A stretch of 64,000 nucleotides of DNA from Sitta carolinensis (taxonomy: Eukaryota; Chordata; Aves; Passeriformes; Sittidae): positions 9,476,452-9,540,451 of the forward strand of contig CM063294.1 of the NCBI GenBank assembly GCA_032173965.1. Direction: 5' to 3'. This document shows positions 32,601 to 44,600 of this stretch, piece by piece. The first letter of the stretch is position 1; each line of letters starts with the position of its first letter. The translations under genes were made by a program, and so were the position numbers. The notes under the pieces are model-generated. The model saw only the letters and a list, made by a program, of their open reading frames with translations, was not told where the DNA came from and made no database searches.

Positions 32601-35600
32601 ATTCAGGTAACTTAGTTTGATCCTCTAGTTTTGGACCCATTTCCTCTACGACAGTTCTGTGACAGGGATTGCTGGAAACTTGCTGAAGAGACACCTGGAT
32701 GTGCACTGGGCATGGAGGGATCACTCAAACCAAGGTGTCTCTGCAATGCAATCAAATTTTCATATGTTTCACTGTCAAGATCATATGCAAAGCATGAGAG
32801 CTGAAATAATTTTTGTCTCACATTAATTAAACATGTTTGGGAGTAAGGAGTTTTTCTTCCTAGGTCTCTCCTACATGTTTGAGATTTTCTGGTCCAGGGT
32901 TTTAAGTGAAAAAAAATAACAGAGAAGCTGCTCCTGTTCACGAGCAGCTGTAGCAGGATAGGTCCTGGTGGTGCTTGGACACCTATTTTGTTTATAACAA
33001 AGATGTGGAGGTCTAAAGAAGGTGTGACTGTGAGACAGACCATGGAATGGGAGCTCTGCTTGTCTCAATGTGAGAGCAGCTCTATTCTTGCTTTGTCTCC
33101 ATCCCAGCAAGTGTCCCACACACTTTCCCTGTGTCTAATCTCACTCCCCATGAAGCTACAAAGCTGCAGTGCCTTTATCCTCACACTACCATGCTGTGAC
33201 TTTAACCCCTCATCTGGCTGTGTTGTTGCACTTTGTCTGATAACATTTGTGGCAAGTCTAAAGAATGTTTTGAAACTGTGAAAACTCTTAAAAAAGCGTT
33301 AAGGACTAAGCTGCATCAACAAGTGAGGAGATAGTTGGGGGCTGCAAACCTGTGCTGACATGGAGGTGTTTCTCTGCAGAGACACAGCCAAGCCCACTGG
33401 AAGCTGTTGAGGAGGAGAGAGAAGAGCTCTGTTCAGACAGCAGAGGTTCACCTATGCAGGTAAAAGAGCTTGAAGGGTCCTGTTTCTAGTCCTACCTTTT
33501 AGACCTTGGTTCAGCTGAGCTGTGCTGGCATTTCCCTTTGGGTAGCTGGAGGCTTGGACTTCTGCTGTTTAGATCCTCACAAACAGTTCTCTCTTTGCTT
33601 TTCTCTACTGCTTCATATCTCCAGTCCCTTTTGGCTGGGGACTGCATGCAGCTGCTTCTGAAGCCTTTCAGTCCTGTAGCTGGAGAGCTGTTATCAATTC
33701 CAGCCCGTTCTTTTATATCCCAGCGCTGCTGAGCTGGAGGATGCCATCAGCGTGGGTGGCAGTGCTGTTGCTTGCCCATGCTCAGGGGTACAAGCTGTGA
33801 TTCTCAGCGATGCAGAGAGACCTCAGGAGCTCTGAGGGGAGTCCAAGTAAACCTCAGTCACTTGTGCTGTCACCTGCTTTTCCCTGTTACAGTGCTCTGA
33901 ACTCATTTGCTCTCCACAGACCATTTCCAAGAGTCTAAGAGGAGAGCTTCACCCAGAGATCAGACTGGTATAAAAGATGTGCTTGAAGTGTCGAGGGCTG
34001 GTGGTGGTGTTCAGGCCAAGCAGAATGTCCTGAGTCTGGGAACCTTGAGTTTTGTGCAGTAATAGTTAATGGCAATAGTAAGTCAGTGGCAGGGCAATCC
34101 TCTTACCTCTTGCTGCAGATGTGAGCTGTGTGCAGCCCCTTTCCCCATGTTGTCACACCTGCACAGCAATTGCTTTGCAGCTGTCACTGTACCAACATCT
34201 GACTTCAGTTCCTGCTTCTGATAAAACTCCCTTTGTCTATTAATTTAGAGAGCGATATCAAAGGGGTTGCCAAGTACTCCTCTGGTGCAGGGTACATGAA
34301 TACAGAATCATACAGCTCTTGACAAGAGGATTCATTTGTGGAAAGCTCATTCTGGGAGTTTTCAGCTTGTACAGCACGTTTGCAGTTCCAATGTCTCATT
34401 CTCACAGGCCTCTTAATAAACCATCTTCTGCTCTCGCATGCCTTTCATTCTGCAGGTATCTCCAAGCACTGCTCAGTCAATTAGGGACTGCAGCAAGGAA
34501 AGAGGCAGTCCTGGGCTGGCCACCAAAGCACATTCATGGCCCATTTGGCTGTGGCCAGGACACTGCCCCATCCCCTTGTGCTTTGCCCTGTGTCTCACAC
34601 CTCTGCCTGGGTGGCACAGGGTGGTGGGGAGCGGGTTCCTAGGGATTGTTTGACAACATTCTGGTTGGCAGCAGGTCCCAGACCAGAGCCCACAGCCCTC
34701 CAGAAAAGCAGCAGAAACAGCTACCATGGCATCAGTGGTTTGCAGAAGCCAAGCAGAGACCACTGGGACTGACTTCTTCCTAGCAGATGCTGAGCCAGGA
34801 CACAGGAGTCTTGTTGAGCTCAGCCTCTAGCATTGCTCTTGGCTGGCTGTTGGCTGCAAGTAGTATGTCTTGTAGGCAATTTCCTCTGCTAAAAAGCAGA
34901 GGCAACTGTCTCTGGCTCTGACAGGGGCGACTGGTTCTGCAGTTGAGGTTTTCCAGACTGTTACAGCAAGGTTTTGTACAAGCAGTCTTTTGTTACAGAA
35001 TGTTGCATTTCCATTTAAAATTAGTAATTTACCGCCGAATGTAGGCGGGCAGGGTGTGCAGAATCGGTGATCTCCTAAGATTGCTTTAAAAAAGGCAGCT
35101 AGAAGAAGCAGTGCCTGCTGCTTTTCCCATCATATTTTTTATGTGTGTTGTCTGTGTATAGCAGGTTTGATCTGATCATTCATATTTGACACATGTTGTT
35201 TTTTATGGCTCTTCAGTGTGACACCCCACAGTGAGGACTTCACAAGATGTAATGACACTGAGATGTGAGAGAGGGGTACGAGTGTTAATGCTGTAAAGTG
35301 ATGTACTTCAGCAGCCTGTGTTTGGCTGGAGGAACTCTTGTGGCAACTCCTCTGCAGAAATTCAGGGCAGAGAGCCTCCCTGGCAATGAGGGATGTTCCT
35401 GGGGTTCACTGTTGTAGCCTTTCAGCTGGTGTCAGGGAGAAATGGGTTTTGAGAGTCGGAACCTCAGTTTGAGGCCCAGTCCTGCAATTTTTGTCATAGC
35501 TCCTCTGAGTCAACTAAGCACCCTCCTTCCCTTTAGGACATAAAAATCAGGATCAGATCCTCATTTGGGAAAGGAAGTAATAAACCAAGTAATACAGCAG

Positions 35601-38600
35601 AGCGCTCCAGTGGCACGGAGCATCTTGGCTGACCCCAATTACTGCTTCCCTGAAATGATACCATTGGAGGGAAGCAGACAGCAGTTTTGCTGCGCACTGT
35701 CTACATGTCACTGCTCAGCTCTAAGAAGAGAAACCGCTCACATATTATTTTTCTATAGGTTTTTCTACATGGTTAATATTTAAATAGCTTTTCTTAATCA
35801 TTGTGGGGAGGGTAGGGTTTTTTCTTAAATGTGGAAAAATCTTACAGCAAGCCTGACTAGGCAGAGACGCAGTTATGAATGAGATGGCTGTAGTCTGCTG
35901 CATTTGGGAATGTCAGTGGCATAGGGAGCAGGCTGGAGCTTTATGGGTTGGTAGAGGAGCACCTTTGCAGCTGTGTGCCCAATACAAAAAGAGTGTCTCT
36001 AAGTAGTAATGGCACCCTGAGAATGTACACGAGCTCTGACATTCTGCCCTGGCGAAAAGCCTCTGCTAGTAATTTTGTGTGACACAGATTTTTAATGGTA
36101 TTGCCTCTCTCCTTGATCGGTGTCCCCTCTCATGGCTGCTCCAGCCACCTCCTCTATAAAGGAGGAGCTTTCAGTGTTCTCTCTGGGCTTCCTAACACCA
36201 CAGCAGCCTCCTTTCATCCTGGGGGAAGCTGTGTTCCCAGACAATCCTGCCTGTGTAGCATGGATCATGTCCAGAAACTGATGAGCACAAGTCAGGTGTT
36301 GAACTCTTGCTTTGCCCATGAATTTTCCATCAGTTTCGCTTCTGAGATTTCCTGATTAATGGAAGCTTTGCCATTTTTCCACTGTAGTGCAGGTGATGTT
36401 TGCCTTAAACGGTGTGCAGGGAGTTTCACCATGATTCAGAAGGACATGTTGCCTTTGCAAGAAGAATTAGTTATTAGTGCAGTGCAGTTTATTCAGCCAG
36501 TGGTGTTATTTCTGAGCACTGTGTGATGAAGAAAGAGTAAAACTTTCCAAGAAAATCTGAGTCCGTGTGAGGATGAATAGCTACCAGACAGCATGGCGCT
36601 CTGCACCTAAGCAAAGAAAGAGAAACAACCCTGTCTGGCTAATTTTTCTTCTTCTTCCTTAGGTTGGTGGGGATGAAGATGCTGGCAGGACTGTGTCTGA
36701 GTGCAGTCCTACAGCTGCTGCCCGTGTGTCATGCCCACTGTGTGACCAGCACTTCCCAGCTGACGAGATCGAGGTGCACGCCATGTACTGCAACGGCCTC
36801 GCAGGACCAGAGCCTGGCAAGGACACTCCAGGTCTGCCAAGTGCTGCTTCCACGTGTTTGCTCCTCATGCTCACCACCCTTCCCTGTTGTTACTTAGCAG
36901 GCAGATGCTGCAGTCTTGTCTCTCTCAGGATATTTGGTATGGGGAGGTTTGTTCACTCTGCCTTATTCGATCTCTGCGCTGGCCAGGAGAGTGTTATTGG
37001 AGGCTCTGGTATTTCCAGCACCTCCTGCATAGAGACATCATTTCTGATTGACTTCATACAATAATTCACCACATTATCAGCTCCTGAATATTGCCCCAGG
37101 ATCTAGTCCTGGATGCTTCAAGCAGTACTCATAAGATTTGTCTATTGTGTGCTTTGTTGAGGACCTGCAGAGAATGTGGCAGTGGTAGAAAATGGAAGGC
37201 TTGAGCCATGTGAGCAATTGTCCTTCAGGGCTCTTGAGAGGGGAGAATGTTCTGTACTACTCCAGGAAACGGCCTGTGCTCTGCATGAAGTCTGACATTT
37301 GTTTGGGTGGCAAAGACTGCAAAAAAGTTTCCCTCTTGTTTCACTAAAATCATTGCAAAATGATAGCTATCAGTCTGGGAGTGTGGATTTTTTTCTCCTT
37401 CATGTGAAGAGTAAGACATAGAAGCACAGTCAGAATGCCCATATTAATCCTCTTTGTATTCTTTTTCATATCAGTTTTCCATGGCCAACCTTTGTAGAGC
37501 TTAAGTGAACAAATACACTGGTTGGTTATCAACATATTCAGTAAGTTATGTTTTAGCTGCTGCTTGAAATGTAAAATCTGTGTTAGCACAATGTCAGGTA
37601 ATATCAAAGTTGTAGCTTGTAATAAGATTAACTTTTCAGGCTATGAATATATAATTTTCAGTTACATACTGGGTTGTTATATGCAACCTAAATCTATGAT
37701 GTTTAAGCAATTTGAGCAAATCAGAGCTAGTACAAGAACTGTAACTTCTGCATTCCTCTAGCAGGAGGAAGTTTCACCATGTAATCTTAATGCAGAGTTG
37801 ATGTAGTTTTAAAAAAAAGAGTTCCTGCTATACTAAATCTTTGGGGATGTGACATGGGTCCTGTCAAGATAACAGGAGCCAGAGTAGAGGCTGATACTGG
37901 CTGGTGCTTCATTTTGGTGGAAGGTTCTCTCTGCAGGCACAACCCAGCTACTGATGCAAAGCATTTGGCTCAGACAAATCACAAATTATCATAGTCCCAC
38001 TCCCATCCTCAAGACTGATAAAGGTTTTATTTGTGTTACAGAATAGAGCAGAATTTTTTTAGTGTGCCTTTTAGCAGGGATGTCTTTGGCCTTGTGGTGT
38101 TCCAGTCCCTGGTGTGGCTGGACTGTGAGTGTATCCATTGATCCTGGGGAATCCCGACTGTGATCAGGAAAAAGCTTTGAATTCTTTGGCAGTGCAAGGG
38201 AATTTGTTCTTTTCTTTGGTGTTGGCTTTCAGCAGGACAGAGTTCAAGGCTGGCCTCTCCATTCTGCTTCCAGGCTGGTCTCCTTGGGGATGTTTGTAAG
38301 GGTAGTTATTTTGGAATTGCTACTCTGCTGTTCTGGCTTGTTCAGAACAATCCCCCTGTAAGAAAACCAACCTGGAATAAAAGGGATTTTGCTCTGCAAT
38401 AATGGCTGTAAGCAGAGCAATGGGTCTGGGACAAAATCACAGTAATTTGAGTTTTCTATTGCCAGTTATTCTAGTATTTTCTCTGTAGAGACCAGGCTAT
38501 ATTAGCCATAACAGTCTACGACACCTGTGTTGTTTGCACCAGGCTCTTTGCAGTACCATGGGCTTCCTGGGCTTGGGCAGAATCCTGGCTGCCTGTGGGG

Positions 38601-41600
38601 CTCTGGCTCATGGGGCACCTCAGGCCAGTTTCCAACAGCTGTTGGAAGGCAACTGTCACCCAGAGGGCTCTCAGCTGCTGGGCTAGTCTGTGGGATGTGG
38701 GTCGAATAGGCAGAGATGATGCTCAGCTCTGAGCAGAGGCCAGACAGTAGCCTGGCACTGCTGTGCAGATACAAAAGGACTCTGTTTCCAGGGCTGTTAC
38801 CTTGGCATTCACCACTAGCACAACATCCACAGGTGAAGCTAGTGCATGGGGAGAAAAAAGATGTGAGAGAACTGTCTTCTGAAGCAAATGCCAGCTCCTG
38901 TGTGGGTCCAGAAGCTGTTCTTTACTGCTGCAGCAATGTGTTCTCTTGGCTGGCTGCTGGCTTCCTTGGGAGCACAGTAACAGTTTTGTGTGAGAGGAAG
39001 TCAAAGTTCTGCCCTCTAAGCCATGCCCTGATCTGTTAAGAAAAGATGTTTTCAGTTTTCCTTTGGTGCACTGGGTCAGGGGTTCCTAGTCTGTCTTCAA
39101 ATTTATTAATTGGACTTACTCCTGACGTCTCTAGAATTGCAGTCCTGCAAACTATAGCTGTCAGTGGTTTTCATTTTAATACTACAAAAGGATGGGTTCT
39201 TGCTGGTTTTACTTCTCTTCTTCCTTCTTCTAATCATGCACCAAAGTCTGTCAGTCTTAGGTCTCAGGAGGCCAGCTCAGTCTGGCTGATATCTAAGGGC
39301 AAGTTTTCAAATGAGCAGCTGGGCAAGATGAGTTACAGTCGCTTCCCCTACGTACATGGTCACCCTGGCTGGATGCCCAGACCACCACATACCTGGGCAG
39401 CATGAAAATCTTATCATGAATTTCCACTTTCCTGTGATCTGAGTAAATAAAAAAGAAGAGCCTGATGTTATGTTAGCTACTGTACCAGGCTGGGGAGGGC
39501 TGAGGTCCTGGGTTTCCAGCTCAGTGACTGGTGTTAATTCCAAGTGAATGAGTGGAGCTGTGGAATTTCTGTGCCAGCTCCCTCTTTCTTCATGCACTCA
39601 ACTGAAGGGGCTCACTTGTGTGAGAGGGCTCTGCTGGAGTCACTGCATCCATCGCCCGCTGCTGCTGCCAGCACAGGGATCTGCTGGTCTCAGTCTGGGA
39701 GCCAGTCTTGGCTGCAGCTGAGTACAGCAAATACTCTTGGGCTTTGTGACATACCCGATGCCTCTCACCCTCCATCTACATGCATCCGGCATTCTCAGTT
39801 CCCAGGCGAGCCCAGGGAAATGAGGATTTGGTCTATCCCTTCCTCCCAAAGGCTCAAATGCAGTCTTGATGCGGCTGTCAATCTTCAGCAGCAGCACTGG
39901 TGCCGTTAAAAAGCCCTTGGCAGCAGGAGAAGTGGCACTGATACGGCAGAAAGAGTAATGAAATGGGTGCAGAGGAAAGCTACATGGCTTCTGTGGAGGG
40001 ACAAGATGCCATGAGCCAGACACTAATAGATCCTTCAGGGAAGTGGCACAGCTGGTAGTGAGCACAGGAGCTGGTGGATTGGACCGCAGGTGGGCTGAGC
40101 AGGAAGGTGAGGAGCTCAGTGGCTCTGACCTCACAGCTTCACATGCCAGCCAGACCTGGCAGCCCCAGGAGGTGCCCCTGATTATGCTGATAGCAAGGCC
40201 ATACTGGGCAGGTTTTGCTGCTCTTCCCTAGGGTGAATGCTGGAGCCAAACAGGCCAAGAATGACTCGTCAACCAGAAGAAATGCCGAGCGAGGGAAAAG
40301 GTTGTTCTCGGGCCACAGAGTATGTCTGATCCAGCAAAGAGCATTGCATTTGGGAGAGTTACAAGGCTCCTGTCACACAAGCAGGTCAGCACTGCTCTGT
40401 GGTGGGGACTTTGCCTGTGGCAAGACTTTTTTTGTGTTCTGAACCCCCTTCTTGGGGGCAGCCAGCATGTTTTGGCAGGGGTTGTGCCTCACCAGCTGGC
40501 CCTGTTCTCTCTCCTCTGCTGCTTCTTCCAGCAAACCAGCTGAGGGTCTCCTCCTGGGCAGCTGCAGAGCTAGTCCCAGACATCTCTAATGGGCCCATTA
40601 TGCCAGATGTATTCACTGCTTTTGGAAGAAAATAGAACTGATTAACACCTGAGCTGGTGCACAAGGCTCGTTAAGGAATATTAATGAGTGCACGCTGATT
40701 TGGAGAGCAGTTCTCACCACGCTGTCAAACACACATGTTGGTTGGGTTCTTGGGAGGCTGGACAGCCTGGGGGATGGCCATTGTTACCAGTCTTCCTAGT
40801 CAGGCTGCCACTTCAAATCTGGGCTAGGCTATGTTAAAGAGAGACATTTGCTTTAGTTCCTGTGAGCGATGAGCTGTTGATATCAGTCATGCCTACGAGA
40901 CAATACCCACATCCTAGTAAACCCTTGATCTTGTTTCTTCAGCATGGTTGCCTCCCATCAGCCCCAACAGCTCATGAGCTCTTCACAGTACACTGCTGGT
41001 TGTAGCTGCAGATCAGTGATTGCTGCTAAAGGAAAGGCTGTATTGCATTGTGGATAGATATCGGTGTTGCCCAGCATTCTGGAAATGGGGTTTTGCTAAA
41101 ACTCGGAAGAATTCTCTTTGTTCTGTACAAAACCTTGTGCTTCACTTTCTTTATCACAGATGATTGCTAACAATCACAGGTTTGTTGTGCCTATACCTTG
41201 TAGTCAGACTTTTCTCCTCATGAGTATGGGAAGCAGCATCACCAAGCCGTAAAACAGCTCCCTGCATTGTCTCCTTAGCCAGCATGCCTGAGAGCGCTTA
41301 CTGAGACATCTGTTTTGGAGCTGGAGTCTTGAACGTCCCTGGTGAAGCAAGCTAAGCTATCTGAAATGTTCCCTGAGGATCTTTGCTGGTGGTTTGTCAA
41401 CAGGAATACTCTGAGAGGAATTCAACTGAAAGGGACAACACTCCAGCGTGCTCCCGGCAGATGCCTACAGAGCCAGTTGGGAAAGGCTGCTTGGGCTTGC
41501 TGGGGGAACAGAAATGGTTGGACCTATCATCAGCTGCTCAGCTGGGATCTCCCTGGCTACCCACGTGTTGGAGCTTCTGGAGAGCAGCACTGCTCCTTCT

Positions 41601-44600
41601 AGAGCTCTTCATCCAGGGGACTCCCAGGGCTGTCTGTGGACAACAGCACTGATCGCCACGGTTCACATGGGCCATGAGGGTGGTCTGATTGTTGTAACCT
41701 TCCCTTTCCAGTGTGAGCTGTGTCCCTTCCCAGCCAGGCTCTCTATCAAAGGTCTGATGCCTCTGCTCTGCATTCCCCTGAGCCCATGGCTGGCACTGTC
41801 CCTCCCTGCAGCAGGCACGGGAGCCTGGGTTGGCAGGGAGCGGTGCCGTGCTGCCAGAGCAGCTGGATAACGCTGCTCTCAGGCTATGGCACTGCTCCGA
41901 AATTCCTGTAAACTACAGATTGTCAATCCAGCTGTTTCTGGCAAGTTAGGTGTGAAATGGTCAGCTGTCTCCCCAGTTTGGGAAAGGTAAATTTTTCAAT
42001 ATCCCCCCAGGAAAAAAGCACATTTTTGCAGCAACCTCTTCTGCAGGAAAAAAGACCCTGCTTGTCCCAGTCCACTATTTTTTCACCTCTACCATCACTT
42101 CTGCTGCAGCTTTGAGTGGAAGTGATGGAAACTTTGTGTGTTTGAGCATGATGTAGGTATGATGGTTTGGGATGGATGATATTAACCCTTTTTGTTAACC
42201 CTTTCTGGTTTTTCTTCAGTGCTCACCCGGCGTCAGAGAGAGGCAAGAAACAAAGCTGCCAGTGGTGAAAGCAGCCCACCATCCTTAGACATTGAGAAGT
42301 AAGTAGGTATGCCTGTTCCTCCAAGATTGTTTCTGTGCCTCTGTTCTAGCTTGACTGAGGATGTCTTTATTCCTGTACAAATGCTGGCCATTGGCTTTAT
42401 AACAATATTCCCCTAAGAAATTGCTTTTCCTCAGTGCCTCTTGTTGCAGTGCTGGCTATATTTAAACTGAAGCAAGAGGAATTTGCTGTTCTCAGATTGT
42501 TTATTTTTGCACTGATTTCCTTTCAGCCCAATCCATGACGGGTCAGGGGCGCATGGCTGCTGGGGGGGAGCTGTAGCTAAAATGGTGCTAACTCAGCCAG
42601 TTTCTGATGGGAGGTTTGAGCTTGGTAACCCCGGGAAAAGAAGAGGCCAGGACATGGAGGCTGTCAACATGGCACCTGTAGTGATATTCTTAATTAAATT
42701 AGACTTTCAGAATAGCAGTGGCTTTGTTTAATCTCTCTCCATGCAGCCCCTCCTCCTGCCACCCACACAAAGCATCATAAGAGAGGATCTGACAGTAAAA
42801 TCCCTGCTATGGAAGCAATTTTGCTGTTACAAACAGTGGATGGCAACATCACTAATGGAATTAGGCTAATTATAGAGGGGACAGCTTCTGTTTAGACACA
42901 TTATCTGGGTAATCAGCACTGACTGGAAAGAAAATACGGGAAAAAGTGCTGCGGAGTTTTGCTCGATGGGGGCTCTCCATATGCATTTTAGAGCCTGGGG
43001 TGTTTCACTCAGAGAGTACCACTATCAAACTGAACACAATGTTGCTGGGGCTGGTCCCTGGGGGCTTTGTCTCATCTTGGAGATAGTCCATTCCTGAATG
43101 CAGCTTCTCTCCTGAAGAGCCAGTGTCCTCTTCTGCAGGGTTCAGTCCCTGCTGAGAGCTGGTGTGGAAGTGAGTGTAGCTGTGTAAATCTATGCCTGAC
43201 CTTCATCTCCTTTCACCCAGAATAATCTTCTTCCCAAGAACACTCAGTTGTCCTGCATGAGCCTGAGCATCTTCCACCCAAACGAGGGGGTTTGAGAAAA
43301 CCCCCAGCAGGAGCATTTGCTCTTCAATTCCTCTCCCTGCATGGCATGATGTAAAATGGAGACAGTGCAAAGGAAGGCTTGATTTACTAGTCAGACAAGT
43401 TCATCCAGCCCTGGTAAAATGTCTCTCTGATTTAACACACTTGGTTTGCTTTTCAGGCAGAATTTAACTCCCCTTTGCAAAGCCCTTGCACTTCATTTCT
43501 GTAAATTTTGACAGGGTGCTTTATGTCTGGGGAGAAATCAGTGGTGTTTGAGATAGTTAGATGAGCAGATTTGATTACTGTCCCGCTGCTGCAGCAGCAG
43601 GACACAGAGGAGCAGGCAGGGGAAACTGATAATCACTCAGTCTTTACGATTGGTGCCGGCCTGACCCCACTGAGCGAGACTGGATTTGGTGACACGTCTT
43701 CTCTCCAGCATGGCCTGGAGGAGGAGAGTCACTGCTGGTGTCTGGGAGCCCAGTTCAGGGTGAATCCTAATGCAGTGCTCTGTCCTTTGCTGCCTGGCAG
43801 GTGTGAGAAGTGCTACCTCTGTAAGTCACTGGTGCCACTGCTGCAGTATCAGAGGCATGTGGACAGCTGCCTTCAGGCTGCTAGGCAAGCTCAGGGAACC
43901 AGGAGGCTGCGAAGAGCCAAGGTGAGGGGCAACCCTGCACACCATCCCCTTTGCTTTGTGCTGGGCCTGGGGCTGGGTTGGCAGCAGGAGCTGTTTCCCT
44001 GGCTGGCAGGGATGAGCTGACCTGATGTAGGGTTGCCTGTCCCTGTGGGCTGCTGTGGACAGAGAACTCATTGCCCTCCTTCCCACGACACTCTGTGAGA
44101 GCACGGGCCGGTCCCAGGGGTGAGCTAATCCAGCAGAGCTGCCAGCAACCTCTCCAGTGGGCAGGCAGCCAGGGCTGTCCTGCTGCCAGCCAGCAGCCTC
44201 AGTCCTGCAGCCTTCCTGGGCTGAATGTCGATGGAGTGGAGGCCAGCGTCAGGATGACAAACCTATCTGGATAACCACAAGCCCATTCCCACGGGGAAGG
44301 CTTTAGAGCCAGAGCAGGGGAAATTGCTCAGTGCTGGGAGCGAACGGCAGCATCCCGGGAGAATTGTGGGGGAGTGAGTGTGGTGGAGCTGTGCTGGGTG
44401 TGGGGAACATGTCTTGCTAGAGGAGGTGGGAGGCAGGAGCGTGGGTGGCAGCTGGCTCACAGTCACTCTCCAGGTGTTAGTCCCCACCGAGCTTTTTCTT
44501 GCTCATGGCTGTCCCAGGGGAGCACAGAGAGGGTCCTTCCAGGCCTTCCTGCTGGCTCCTGCAGGCAAAACCCTCGTGCTGCAGCTTTGCCTGCGCTCAG

